Positions 7,331-15,928 of a stretch of DNA of 39,322 nt are shown here, piece after piece. A program made the translations under genes and the position numbers. The notes beneath the pieces are model-generated. The model saw only the letters and a list, made by a program, of their open reading frames with translations. It searched no databases and was not told the DNA's origin. Source of the stretch: JACJYC01 sp964558465 (GTDB taxonomy: Bacteria > Bacteroidota > Bacteroidia > Chitinophagales > Saprospiraceae); NCBI GenBank assembly GCA_964558465.1, contig CAZLEF010000066.1, positions 1-39,322 of the forward strand. The letters run 5' to 3'. Each line of letters opens with the position of its first letter. Positions within the stretch are counted from its first letter, which is position 1.

Positions 7331-9058
7331 TTACACACCCAGTCTTTTGTCCAGTTCTTCCAGTTTTACCGCGATTTCATCATAGGTTGCTTTCAGCTTT
7401 TTCAGATGGACCGCTTCCTGTTCCAGGTGTTTGTCAAACCGTGAAAAATTATCCTCGATCCGGTCCTTCAGCCTGCGGATGTATACTTTCAGGTTTTCCG
7501 TTATTTCTCCGCCGATCCGGCTCCGGCCTTTTGCGATCTCATTCCGGTAACCGTCCAATACCTGCCTGCGTTTTATACCGGTCGAAACCCCTGCGAAGAG
7601 CAAGCCGACTGCGGTCAGGATCCCGCCGGTAATGTCGAAAATCATTCCGTTGGTCACCGTCATGATGATCACGCCGATGGCTGCAAGGCCGCTGCCGGTG
7701 GCCAGGTTGGGCGCCAGGTTTTGTTTGGCTGGGAACAGGGACTCGTCGCGGAAGTTGTCCGAGCGGCTGATAAACCCCGAAAAGGTCTCCTGCAGGTCCC
7801 GAAGTACGTAGCTCCGCCTTTCGGCAATATCGCTGAACAGGCCGTAATCATCTTTGAGGATGGTCTGGCTGTTTTTTATCTTCAGGTCGATGATCCGGGC
7901 CATTTGCTGAATGCTGTCGGCCACGTCCACCACCCCATCATTCAAGCGTTGCTGGATGTTGGAATTCAGGTCGCTTTCCAGCCTTTTGGCCAGGTCTTCC
8001 AGCCATTCTTTTGCAGAGGCTCTTTTGCTGAAAATTCCGGCGAACGACCTGCGCAACAAAGAAAAAAAGGACAAACCCGATCGCAACTCCTCCTCGCCTT
8101 CGCGGGTGCTCCGGTCGTAGGCGGCCAGCAGGTTCTCCACCAGCATATCTACCTGTTTATCGCTTTTGACGGCTTGTTCGTCCAGGGTTTCCCGGATATC
8201 CTTCCGGAAATCTACGTCGGCCTGCCACTGTTTATGCCGCAATTCAATACCTTCATGGATCCTGCCGTTGATCTGCCGGGCAGTTTCCACGCTGTTGGCC
8301 AGTTTCAGGCGGGGCGCTTTCCCACCTGTGATGTTTTCCCGGATAAAGACCCGCAAGGATTCAAATCCGCTGACGTCGGATTGTCCCTCTAATTCCTGTT
8401 TGGCGGATACAGCAAAGACCACCGGAGATTTGACCCCCTTCTTTTCTGCGTGTTCCACCACCCCGTTGACGTTCACTTCCAGGTCCTCCGCAGACATAAG
8501 GTCTTTTTGTTGCAGAACGAAGATCACCTTTCGCCGCCATTCGGCGTTGATAAAGTCAAAAAACGCCCAGGAGGACTGCCTGTAAGGGTTTTTGGCTTCA
8601 AATACAAATACGATCAGATCGGAAAACGGAATAAAACGCTCGGTGATCTCCTGGTGATGTTCCACAATGGTATTGGTGCCCGGCGTATCTACAATGGCGA
8701 TCTCCCGGAGAATTTCAACCGGCAAAAATACCTTTTTGAGAAATGGGTTGATGACCTCGGTATTTTCGTCCTCCCCGTACAGGATCTGCTGGACCGTATC
8801 GGTCATGGGTTGCGGCGCCACCCTGGCAATTTCTTTACCTGTTGAAAGCAGGGCGTTGATAAAGCTGCTTTTCCCTGCCTTTACCTCCCCCACAATCACA
8901 AACATAAAGGGTTCGTGCAGGCGGTTTCGCAAATCGCTTACGGTCTGGCCCAATTCTTCGTTCCCGGTTTCATTGGCCAATTCGTGCAGATCCTTGACCG
9001 TCTCATCGAGTTGGGCCCGAATGGGCTGAAGATCCTTATTCAGCAGTTTATTGATCAT
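7331..9058 (-). CDS. Bacterial dynamin-like GTPase
   Basis: This 575-residue protein has a large GTPase domain: P-loop GEVKAGKSS at 57-65, switch region around TDTV (86-89), DTPG at 124-127, and an unusual G4 reading QQKD rather than T/NKxD (about 180). A long helical stalk follows, with a hydrophobic hairpin near 460-500 (LAAIGVIIMTVTNG, then GGILTAVGLLFAGV) that would insert into or bend membrane, and a coiled-coil tail. This order matches bacterial dynamin-like proteins, which remodel or repair membranes. The ATG at 9058 was chosen. The frame continues nine codons to a TTG at 9085, next to the stop of the upstream gene, but a TTG start is less likely. It lies downstream of the WbqC-like gene in the same direction. 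Confidence 0.88.
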   Translation of the reverse strand: MINKLLNKDLQPIRAQLDETVKDLHELANETGNEELGQTVSDLRNRLHEPFMFVIVGEVKAGKSSFINALLSTGKEIARVAPQPMTDTVQQILYGEDENTEVINPFLKKVFLPVEILREIAIVDTPGTNTIVEHHQEITERFIPFSDLIVFVFEAKNPYRQSSWAFFDFINAEWRRKVIFVLQQKDLMSAEDLEVNVNGVVEHAEKKGVKSPVVFAVSAKQELEGQSDVSGFESLRVFIRENITGGKAPRLKLANSVETARQINGRIHEGIELRHKQWQADVDFRKDIRETLDEQAVKSDKQVDMLVENLLAAYDRSTREGEEELRSGLSFFSLLRRSFAGIFSKRASAKEWLEDLAKRLESDLNSNIQQRLNDGVVDVADSIQQMARIIDLKIKNSQTILKDDYGLFSDIAERRSYVLRDLQETFSGFISRSDNFRDESLFPAKQNLAPNLATGSGLAAIGVIIMTVTNGMIFDITGGILTAVGLLFAGVSTGIKRRQVLDGYRNEIAKGRSRIGGEITENLKVYIRRLKDRIEDNFSRFDKHLEQEAVHLKKLKATYDEIAVKLEELDKRLGV

Positions 9059-9085
9059 TATTTTTGTATTGGTTTTTGAAACCAA

Positions 9086-9736
9086 TTAAAACTTCTTGTC
9101 GCAGACCGATTTTTCCAGTATTTCCCTCGCGTTGGGTCCGCTGCAAAAAATAAGGTCCAAGATACTCAAATTGGGAATAAACCCGAACCGATCCTGAAAA
9201 ACTTGGGGATAAAAAGCAGGATTAAAATCCGGATCTGCACTTTTTTGCGGTGAAATCCGGTTTCGCAAATCCTTCATGAGCGGATCGCCGCTTCCGCCGG
9301 CATGGTAGGCCCCGGTCAGGTGTATGGAGGCCTGAATACCCAGCATGCCGGCCAAAGCCTGAAACAATTCCATGTTCAGGTCAAAGAGAAAGGAATGCCG
9401 TTTTTGCAATATTTCCTCCAATTGGGGGCCGTAATGCAAAAAAAAGGGAGAGTTGCCATATGCGGAAACAATGCTTCTCCAATGCCGGATATGCCAGGTT
9501 TCCGCCCAGGAAATCCGCACGTCCCGGACCGGTTGCTGTTGGTGCTTGCCACCTTCCAGCGGGACGGAAAGCCGCAAAATCCCATTAGCGGACGCGATCA
9601 GACACCGGTTGCGGTAACCGCCTTTCTGGTAGTTTTCATGACTTTCGATCAAAAGGCCGCCATACCGGATCAGTTTGGTAAAATATTGGACCGATGGAAA
9701 ATAATGAAGCTCGATAAGGGCCTGTTCGGAGGACAT
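9086..9736 (-). CDS. WbqC-like family protein
   Basis: This 216-residue protein begins with the family-typical LHYFPSVQYFTKLI, followed by YRNRCLIASANG and LSVPLEGG near residues 41-62. WHIRHWRSIVSAYGNSPFF and the later ILDLIFCSGPNA also match the WbqC/DUF family common in Bacteroidota. WbqC was named from an O-antigen cluster but its reaction is not established; a role in modifying an envelope or cytosolic metabolite is a guess. No signal peptide or membrane segment is visible. It is the first gene of the minus-strand cluster that continues with the dynamin-like GTPase, the regulator and the PaaG-like enzyme. Its stop codon lies 27 nt before the ATG of the GTPase gene. Confidence 0.85.
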   Translation of the reverse strand: MSSEQALIELHYFPSVQYFTKLIRYGGLLIESHENYQKGGYRNRCLIASANGILRLSVPLEGGKHQQQPVRDVRISWAETWHIRHWRSIVSAYGNSPFFLHYGPQLEEILQKRHSFLFDLNMELFQALAGMLGIQASIHLTGAYHAGGSGDPLMKDLRNRISPQKSADPDFNPAFYPQVFQDRFGFIPNLSILDLIFCSGPNAREILEKSVCDKKF

Positions 9737-9792
9737 TTGCAGTGGGATGGTTATTTCAGTCGGCCGGAATAGTTGCTGCGTCCGCGTTTTTT

Positions 9793-9868
9793 AACACAAA
9801 GACACAAGGGGAAGCACAAAGGCACAATTTCCTTTGTGTGCTTTGTGAAACCTTTGTGTCCTTGTGTT
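9793..9868. repeat. CACAAAG-type periodic inverted repeat
   Basis: The left half (9793-9828) is built of ACACAAAG and GGCACAA units, and the right half (9832-9868) of their complement, TTTGTG and CTTGTGTT units. The halves pair with a few mismatches and one indel around a very short loop. It lies in the 231-nt gap between the 3' end of the ARPP-1-like lipoprotein gene (9968) and the start of the WbqC-like gene (9736), both read leftward, so it could end the lipoprotein transcript. The rest of this gap is AT-rich, and I see no gene in it. Confidence 0.75.
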
Positions 9869-9967
9869 GAGTTGCTGCCCCCAAGCCCCGTTTTTAACTA
9901 TTGATTTGCATAAACAATAATGACCGATCATAAACTACCATGAACTATTGATTCACCTGTCTCCTTC

Positions 9968-10978
9968 CTACAGAGAGGTAAAATGTACCAGTTTACCCTC
10001 GTGGGTAAAACGAGTCCCATGGGTTTTATCCCCCCCGATCCCCTTATTCATATTTTCCATTTTTTTAAGGATCAGGGATTCATCTCCTCCGGCGGAGGCC
10101 CCATAAGTAATGGCATCCGCCACATAGCTGTGCAACAAGGCCGGCAACTGCCTGCGGAACAGGTCGGGGTGGCCGAATACGTCGGCAGCCAGGATCTTGT
10201 CGCCGCTGATCGCAAGGACGCCGACCATATTTTCCACCTCGCCAAATTTGTCTTTGAAAAAATTCAGGTAGGCATCGCGGCGGGCAGTATAAGTTTCAGC
10301 GGTTTCCAGTGCCGTATACGCTTCAGTACCCGTTTCGACGCTATGGGCCGCACGGAATTTGTTTACTTTGTCCCATACTTCCGACTGGCTTTTGCTGCCT
10401 TGCAAGGTTTTGCGGATATCCGTCGCAGCGACGTGGTAATACCCGCTGAAAGCAAAGATCTTTTTGCGCTGCGCTTCGGAGGCTGCCGCTACAACCTCAT
10501 CGGATTCCTGGTAGGTCCACCTGCCGTGTTCCACACAAAAAACAGGAACATCCTTGATCCGGTTGGCGGCAATGACCTGGTCCTCGCCGATTACCCGATC
10601 CTGACGCCCGCCCTGAACGACATCACCCGACATCAGAAATACAGGGCTTTTCAATTTGTTTTGGGCGGTAAGCATATTGACGGCGCCCCCGATTTCGAAA
10701 CGGCCAAAAGGCGCCTTTTCACTGATCCGGAAGTGGTATTCCCGGATGGCCTCCTGCAGGGTCAGCAAGCCGGCGACTGCTGCGTTGTCTGCAACAAAAT
10801 CCGCATCTGCGGTGACCGGTACCAGCCGGAGGTTTTCATGGACCCACTCGGGATTGGCCTGGGTCAATGCCTTCAGGGGGGCCGGTTGAACCGCCGTCTG
10901 GTCCTCCGATGCATTTTCGTCGGGCCGGCAGGAGAAAAGGGCGGCCAATGCAAATACAGCTAACAGTAATTTCTTCAT
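9968..10978 (-). CDS. ARPP-1-like (DUF6569) lipoprotein
   Basis: This 336-residue protein starts with a lipoprotein signal, MKKLLLAVFALAALFSC, with the modified cysteine at 17. The centre carries FLMSGDVVQGGRQDRVI followed by VPVFCVEHGRWTY (about 113-155), which resembles the ARG-and-Pro-rich ARPP-1 family: a gain-of-stability loop, then a conserved Cys-x-Glu-x-Gly-Arg-Trp. The C-terminal third (VLAISGDKILAADVFGHPDLF) has another conserved strand pair of the family. It would be anchored in the outer or inner membrane facing the periplasm. The family has no known enzyme activity. A strong promoter match lies about 60 nt upstream, so it is probably transcribed on its own even though a large surface-protein gene lies upstream in the same direction. 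Confidence 0.8.
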   Translation of the reverse strand: MKKLLLAVFALAALFSCRPDENASEDQTAVQPAPLKALTQANPEWVHENLRLVPVTADADFVADNAAVAGLLTLQEAIREYHFRISEKAPFGRFEIGGAVNMLTAQNKLKSPVFLMSGDVVQGGRQDRVIGEDQVIAANRIKDVPVFCVEHGRWTYQESDEVVAAASEAQRKKIFAFSGYYHVAATDIRKTLQGSKSQSEVWDKVNKFRAAHSVETGTEAYTALETAETYTARRDAYLNFFKDKFGEVENMVGVLAISGDKILAADVFGHPDLFRRQLPALLHSYVADAITYGASAGGDESLILKKMENMNKGIGGDKTHGTRFTHEGKLVHFTSL

Positions 10979-11036
10979 GCTGAGGTGTTTATTTGAAATA
11001 AATGAAAGAAAGAGAGAAATATTGCAACAAAGTCTA

Positions 11037-11068
11037 CAAATATAGCCTTTCCTGCCGGAATTCGCAAA
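11037..11068 (-). promoter_or_regulatory. Promoter of the ARPP-1-like lipoprotein gene
   Basis: On the minus strand TTTG (11068-11065) is followed by a 20-nt spacer and TATATTTG (11044-11037), a perfect TAnnTTTG box. Transcription would begin near 11030, giving a leader of about 50 nt before the ATG at 10978. Confidence 0.7.
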
Positions 11069-11108
11069 CAGATTTCATCTACCCTCCAGAATTGTGGGAT
11101 TTCCTTTT

Positions 11109-13022
11109 TTACCGGACCAGGGCAATGGTTCCGGCGAACTCCTTTTCAACCCCATCAATGAATACCACGCGGATACGATATACATACACGCCGGCCTGCT
11201 GGTTTTTGGACCCCGTACGGCCGCTCCAGCCGCCGGCATCCGTATCGGGTAAAAATTGATTATCCTCAAAAACCATCCCGCCCCACCGGTCAAATACCTG
11301 CAAACTTTCAATCCGGTCGATCTGAACGCCGTCCGAAAAAACGACTAACCGGTCATTAATGCCGTCTCCGTTGGGCGAAAAGGCATTGGGCACAAAAACG
11401 CGGTAATCCTTGACAACCCCCACCCGGATGCTGTCCGTTGCAAAACACCCCCGCTGGTCGGTTACTTTCAGGGTATAAACTTCCGAAGTCAGGGGATCTA
11501 TTCGGGGAAAGGGACAATCCAGGCAACTTAACCCGGCGGCGTCCCGCCACTCGTAGATCAGTCCGGATTGGGTGGTAAACGGCCGGAATACATAAGACTG
11601 GCCGAGCAGGACAGCCGTATCGGGCCCGAGTTCCAACTGAACCGGCGCAGGGTCCTCCACCAGGACCAGCGTCTCAAAACCACATCCAAGCCGGTCGGTG
11701 ATCCGGAAGGTGTACGCGCCTGCTGCCAGGCCTTCAGCAACGGTTGCAGAAGGGATCAATACATCGTTCAGATAATAGGAATAAGCCCCATAACCCGGAG
11801 CAGAGATTTGAAAGGCGATGGCGCCATTGGCATCTCCGGGGCAATCAGGCTGTTCCGGCTTGAGGACTGCCTGGATGCCAGGGTCGTCCACGACGGTCAG
11901 GTTTAACACCACGGTACTGTCGCAACCCCTGCTGGAAGTCAGGGTATTGGTATACACCCCGGTCTGCGTGTACTCGGCCGTGCCCACCCGGTATACAAGC
12001 CCTTCACAGATCGTATCCGTTATTTCATACAGGATGGGCAAAACGGTGAGTTCTTTCGATCGGGAAACCACCCTGCATTTGGTGTTCTGCAGGTTTTCCT
12101 CCGACCCTGCCAGCAGGAAACGGGCCAGGAAATTCCCCGGAGAAAGGGATTCCAAAAACAGATTAGCCTGTTTGGCATCCGGGATATCGCTCCAGGTCAG
12201 GCCGCCGTCGCTGCTGATCTGCCATTGATAATGGTTTTGAGGATAGGAAGAATTGAGTACGGTGGCAGTCAGGTTGATGTTTTCCGTTCCGGCGCAAAAG
12301 AATTGTATTCCTTCAGGGCCGGTGATGGCAGTGGGACCACAGGCGCGAAAGGAAATATTGTCGAGTGCAAGGTCATTTCCGCGGCCGCCGGGAGCGTTGT
12401 TCCGGATGGATAATTTGACAGTATTTTCGTCGGGTCCGGTTGTAAACGTAAAGCCGTAGGTATGCCATCGTTCATCCTGGGCAATACTGCCGGAACTGAA
12501 AAAGACCTGACCGTTGATCAGGAAACTGATATCCGGCCGGATATGATCCGTCACCGAGGCGCCGATAATGTTGATCACATCGGCTCCAAATTCATATAAT
12601 GTGTTGGCGCACAGGCCCGAAATCGTCTGTTCATAAAAAATGCCGGGCGAAAAACTGGCATTGACCACCATCATATACCCCTGCGGGTCGCTGCTGTTGT
12701 TGCGGATCCTGATCCATGAACTGTAAATATTGTTCCATCCGCCGGTATTGTTGGTCAGGGTATAATAGCCGTCCGGCGGCGGAGTGCTGGTGGTGTAAAT
12801 GTAGCCGGGTGCAATTTGCGGATTGGATTGCAGGATATTGGAGGCGCCCGAACCGAAGTCCCCGCTTGTAAAAATATTTTCGCCCAGGCTTCCGGAGCAG
12901 CCGTTTACAACCGGCGACAGATCGGGACCGGGTCCGGCAGATGAAAGCAGCAGCGCAACCCCGGCCAGGGAGAGCGCCGTCAAAAAGAAGGTTCTGATAT
13001 CCGGAATGCGGCGCGTTTTCAT
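11109..13022 (-). CDS. Large secreted surface protein with T9SS type B (gliding-motility-type) sorting domain
   Basis: This 637-residue protein has an N-terminal signal segment (FFLTALSLAGVALLLSSAGP near 13-32). Residues 45-235 look like a carbohydrate-binding beta-sandwich (YEFGADVINIIGA, then WHTYGFTFTTGPDE and LALDNISFRACGP). An Ig-like segment and a SprB-type repeat follow (QPDCPGDANGAIAFQISAPG, YTFRITDRLGC). From about 540 comes the type B sorting domain with VFVPNAFSPNGDGINDRL, VFDRWGG and GVYVYRIRVVF. Such proteins are exported by T9SS and sit on the cell surface, often as adhesins. The gene lies 39 nt downstream of the DUF5522 gene and may be partly read from that transcript. Ligand unknown. 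Confidence 0.88.
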   Translation of the reverse strand: MKTRRIPDIRTFFLTALSLAGVALLLSSAGPGPDLSPVVNGCSGSLGENIFTSGDFGSGASNILQSNPQIAPGYIYTTSTPPPDGYYTLTNNTGGWNNIYSSWIRIRNNSSDPQGYMMVVNASFSPGIFYEQTISGLCANTLYEFGADVINIIGASVTDHIRPDISFLINGQVFFSSGSIAQDERWHTYGFTFTTGPDENTVKLSIRNNAPGGRGNDLALDNISFRACGPTAITGPEGIQFFCAGTENINLTATVLNSSYPQNHYQWQISSDGGLTWSDIPDAKQANLFLESLSPGNFLARFLLAGSEENLQNTKCRVVSRSKELTVLPILYEITDTICEGLVYRVGTAEYTQTGVYTNTLTSSRGCDSTVVLNLTVVDDPGIQAVLKPEQPDCPGDANGAIAFQISAPGYGAYSYYLNDVLIPSATVAEGLAAGAYTFRITDRLGCGFETLVLVEDPAPVQLELGPDTAVLLGQSYVFRPFTTQSGLIYEWRDAAGLSCLDCPFPRIDPLTSEVYTLKVTDQRGCFATDSIRVGVVKDYRVFVPNAFSPNGDGINDRLVVFSDGVQIDRIESLQVFDRWGGMVFEDNQFLPDTDAGGWSGRTGSKNQQAGVYVYRIRVVFIDGVEKEFAGTIALVR

Positions 13023-13061
13023 GAGATCCTTTTTATATGAATTGAATTTCCGTTTTGCTGC

Positions 13062-13256
13062 TCACTTCTGTTCCCCCATTTCCCCGGAAACAGGGTCTGA
13101 TTTGCCGTTTTCAGATCCATAAGGGCAATGCCTGCATCTGTTTTGACAACAAAAACCCCGTTTCAGCAGAAAAAAAGCGGTAAAGACCCAACGCCCATCC
13201 TCTATATAATAATCCAGTCCCTCTTCCGGTTTTTCATCCTCCGGCCTGGCTTGCAT
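13062..13256 (-). CDS. DUF5522 small cysteine-rich protein
   Basis: This is a 64-residue protein with the family core DYYIEDGRWVFTAFFLLKRG followed by FCCQNRCRHCPY (Cys at 36, 37, 41 and 44), which looks like a small metal-binding knuckle. The frame extends 24 codons further upstream inside the DUF6580 gene, but the start was set at the ATG at 13256. That ATG overlaps the TGA of the upstream gene as TGATG, a common sign of translational coupling, and the conserved part begins soon after it. The family is widespread in Bacteroidota but has no known function. Confidence 0.85.
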   Translation of the reverse strand: MQARPEDEKPEEGLDYYIEDGRWVFTAFFLLKRGFCCQNRCRHCPYGSENGKSDPVSGEMGEQK

Positions 13257-13816
13257 CAAGCCAGGTTTGATTTTAGCTGCGGGAACCTGCGTTCCATCCA
13301 GGCAAAGGAACCGAACAATACGCCGCAATAGAAAAGGTCGCCCAGAAGTGTATTACCGAAGAAAGGTAAACCCGCCGTATAAGACATGATGAGGCCGCCC
13401 ATATTCTTCGGGTAAACCGGATCGGACAACCAGGCGCCAAAGTTGGTGACCAGAAAAAAGATCGACGAACCCGCCAGACTGCTGCCCAGCAAGCGGCCCC
13501 AGGAAAACCGGTTCAAAACAACCATGCCCAGCAATGCGATCAAACCGAAGGACAGATAAACCAGGCTCCCCCCAAACCAGACAAAGCTGTCGTAATATTC
13601 AGCGTAAACCAGGTTATTGAGTGCCAGATCGCTGAGCCACATGGCAGCCAGCGGCAACACCAGGGCCAGGTATCTGCGGCTGAAATGGGCTGCGCCAAAC
13701 AGCGCCATTGCGCCGATCGGCGTTACATTGTACGGATGCGGGACCAGCCGGCTGGCTGCGGCAACAAGGATTAAAAGAACTAAAATGCCGGTTCTGAGGG
13801 AGATTTTGCGGTTCAT
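13256..13816 (-). CDS. DUF6580 integral membrane protein, transporter S-component-like
   Basis: This 186-residue protein has about five hydrophobic segments and the family signature RLVPHPYNVTPIGAMALFG near residues 23-41, then LSDLALNN and WLSDPVYPKNMGG. This pattern resembles the substrate-binding S components of ECF transporters, but no substrate can be named. The ATG at 13816 is used; the frame begins one codon earlier with TTG. A full promoter match lies just upstream. Its stop overlaps the start of the DUF5522 gene by one base, so the two are almost certainly made together. Confidence 0.85.
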   Translation of the reverse strand: MNRKISLRTGILVLLILVAAASRLVPHPYNVTPIGAMALFGAAHFSRRYLALVLPLAAMWLSDLALNNLVYAEYYDSFVWFGGSLVYLSFGLIALLGMVVLNRFSWGRLLGSSLAGSSIFFLVTNFGAWLSDPVYPKNMGGLIMSYTAGLPFFGNTLLGDLFYCGVLFGSFAWMERRFPQLKSNLA

Positions 13817-13843
13817 CAAGCTCTGGTTTATTCAATCAAATTG

Positions 13844-13875
13844 CAAAGTTACAAAAGAACCGGTTGAAACGCAAA
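13844..13875 (-). promoter_or_regulatory. Promoter of the DUF6580-DUF5522 pair
   Basis: Minus-strand TTTG (13875-13872), a 20-nt spacer and TAACTTTG (13851-13844) match both Bacteroidota promoter elements. Expected start of transcription is near 13837, about 20 nt before the ATG at 13816. It lies in the divergent gap shared with the M1 peptidase promoter. Confidence 0.7.
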
Positions 13876-13925
13876 AGTTACCGAATGGCAACTTTCATTT
13901 TGTCCTCTTCAAAAAATCCCTTTTC

Positions 13926-13958
13926 TTTGACTCCCGGCTTTTATGTACCATAAATCTG
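13926..13958 (+). promoter_or_regulatory. Promoter of the M1 peptidase gene, near-leaderless
   Basis: TTTG at 13926-13929, a 21-nt spacer and TAAATCTG at 13951-13958 (one mismatch to TAnnTTTG). Transcription would begin at about 13964-13966, essentially at the ATG (13966), so the mRNA may have almost no leader. Confidence 0.5.
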
Positions 13959-13965
13959 ACTTTGC

Positions 13966-15825
13966 ATGATCAAACACAAGCGCTTCCTACCGTTTTTATT
14001 TTTTCTGTTCATTTGCAGTTTTGGAATTTCAGCCCAGCCCGACCGCTGGCAACAGCGAGTTTATTACCAGATGGACATCGTGCTGGATGTCGAAAATCAC
14101 CGGTTCTCCGGCGTCCAGAGACTGGTTTATTTCAACAACGCTCCCGACGACCTCGACCAGGTCTTTTATCACCTGTATTTTAATGCTTTTCAACCGGGCA
14201 GCAACATGGACGTCCGGTCGCGCACCATTAAAGGCGGCGGCGATCCCAGGGTCAGGGACCGGATCTCCACACTGAAAGCGGACGAAACCGGTTACCACCG
14301 GATCAAGACCTTGTGCCACAATGGAGAGCCGGTTGATTTTGAAGTCGCCGGAACCATTCTGGAAGTCAGATTGAACCATCCGGTGCCTGCCGGGGGAAGC
14401 GCTGTATTTGATATGGAATTTGAATCCCAGGTACCTGTTCAGATCCGCCGTTCGGGGCGGGATAATGCAGAGGGGATCGCCTATTCCATGGCGCAATGGT
14501 ACCCCAAACTGTGCGAATATGATGATCAGGGCTGGCATGCCAATCCCTATGTGGGCAGGGAGTTTTACGGCATTTGGGGTGATTTTGACGTGAAGATCAC
14601 CATCGACAAGGACTATCTGATCGGTGGTACAGGGTACCTTCAAAACCCGGAGGAGATCGGTTTTGGTTATGGAGAAAAAACGGAAAAATCCGGAAAAAAA
14701 GAGAAAACGCTTACCTGGCACTTTTTTGCGCCCAATGTGCACGATTTTGTCTGGGCCGCCGACCCGGACTATACACACGACACTTTTACCCGCAAGGACG
14801 GCATGGTCATGCATTTCTTTTATCAGAAAAACGACAAAACCCAAGATGCCTGGTCCAAACTGCCGCCCATTATGGACCGGGCATTCGAATTCATCAACCG
14901 GAAATTTGGTCAATATCCTTACAAACAATATTCCTTCATACAAGCCGGCGACGGGGGGATGGAATACCCCATGGCCACCCTGATCACCGGAAACCGGACG
15001 CTACCCAGCCTGGTCGGCGTTTCCATTCACGAATCAATGCACAGCTGGTACCAAATGGTCCTGGGCTCCAATGAAAGCCTGTACCCCTGGATGGACGAAG
15101 GTTTCACCAGTTTTGCAACCGATGAAACACAAAATTTCCTTCGGAAAGAAGGACTGATCCCGGGTGAATACAAGGATAATCCGCATCAGGGTACGGTTCA
15201 GGGTTATGTCAATTTTGCGCTGAGCGGACAGGAAGAGCCCATGAGCACCCATGCCGATCATTTCATCACCAACCGGGCATACGGCGTTTCGGCCTATACC
15301 AAGGGTTCCTTGTTTCTGGTGGAACTGCAATACATCCTGGGTAAAAAAGCCTTTGAAGCGGCCATGTTGCGGTATTATGACGTCTGGAAATTCAAACACC
15401 CCAATCCCAATGATTTTATTCGGATCATGGAAAAACAATCCCGGCTGGAATTGGACTGGTACAAGGAGTACCGGGTGAATACCACGCATATGATCGATTA
15501 CGGCATTGAATCGGTCGCCGACAACAACGGAAAAGCCGTGATTAAACTCCGGAGGTCCGGCGGCATGCCGATGCCGCTTGACGTGCGGATCACCTATGCC
15601 GGGGGGACTGAGGAGGTGTTCAATATTCCCCTGGATATTATGCGCGGGAATAAACCCCCTGAGGATGAAAAGGTCAAATACACCGTATTGCCGGATTGGC
15701 CGTGGACCCACCCGGAATACGAACTGATTCCGGGTACGGAGACGGCGCGCATACAAAAAATCGAAATCGACCCGACTGGAAGGATGGCCGACATAAACCT
15801 CAAAGACAATCTGTGGCAGCAATAA
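13966..15825 (+). CDS. Secreted M1-family zinc metallopeptidase
   Basis: This 619-residue protein has a signal peptide (PFLFFLFICSFGISAQ near 9-24). The catalytic site is intact: HESMH at 355-359 and the third zinc ligand Glu378 in WMDEGF, with exactly 18 residues between (HExxH-x18-E). GGMEYPM, about 20 residues upstream, is the counterpart of the GAMEN substrate-binding loop. The N-terminal part is the beta-saddle of M1 enzymes (VQRLVYFNNAPDDLDQVFYHLYF). It would trim peptides in the periplasm or outside the cell. It ends after a short beta domain, unlike the second M1 enzyme at the right end of the window, which carries a barrel-like extension. Followed by a 253-nt gap before the glycosyltransferase run. 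Confidence 0.92.
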   Translation: MIKHKRFLPFLFFLFICSFGISAQPDRWQQRVYYQMDIVLDVENHRFSGVQRLVYFNNAPDDLDQVFYHLYFNAFQPGSNMDVRSRTIKGGGDPRVRDRISTLKADETGYHRIKTLCHNGEPVDFEVAGTILEVRLNHPVPAGGSAVFDMEFESQVPVQIRRSGRDNAEGIAYSMAQWYPKLCEYDDQGWHANPYVGREFYGIWGDFDVKITIDKDYLIGGTGYLQNPEEIGFGYGEKTEKSGKKEKTLTWHFFAPNVHDFVWAADPDYTHDTFTRKDGMVMHFFYQKNDKTQDAWSKLPPIMDRAFEFINRKFGQYPYKQYSFIQAGDGGMEYPMATLITGNRTLPSLVGVSIHESMHSWYQMVLGSNESLYPWMDEGFTSFATDETQNFLRKEGLIPGEYKDNPHQGTVQGYVNFALSGQEEPMSTHADHFITNRAYGVSAYTKGSLFLVELQYILGKKAFEAAMLRYYDVWKFKHPNPNDFIRIMEKQSRLELDWYKEYRVNTTHMIDYGIESVADNNGKAVIKLRRSGGMPMPLDVRITYAGGTEEVFNIPLDIMRGNKPPEDEKVKYTVLPDWPWTHPEYELIPGTETARIQKIEIDPTGRMADINLKDNLWQQ

Positions 15826-15928
15826 TTGCCCTAAATTTGATAATTTTGCCCCACCTGTGCATCAACCGGAGGGATAACCGTGGTATCCTACTACCGGACA
15901 ACAAGAGCAGAGGAGGAGATTTGACCAA

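Noticed and set aside
9983..10963. 326-codon plus-strand frame opposite the ARPP-1-like lipoprotein
   Set aside because: It mirrors a gene with lipobox, promoter and family motifs; the antisense product has no recognisable domain.
14029..14943. 304-codon minus-strand frame opposite the M1 peptidase
   Set aside because: The plus strand has an intact HExxH-x18-E enzyme with signal peptide; the antisense frame is a shadow.
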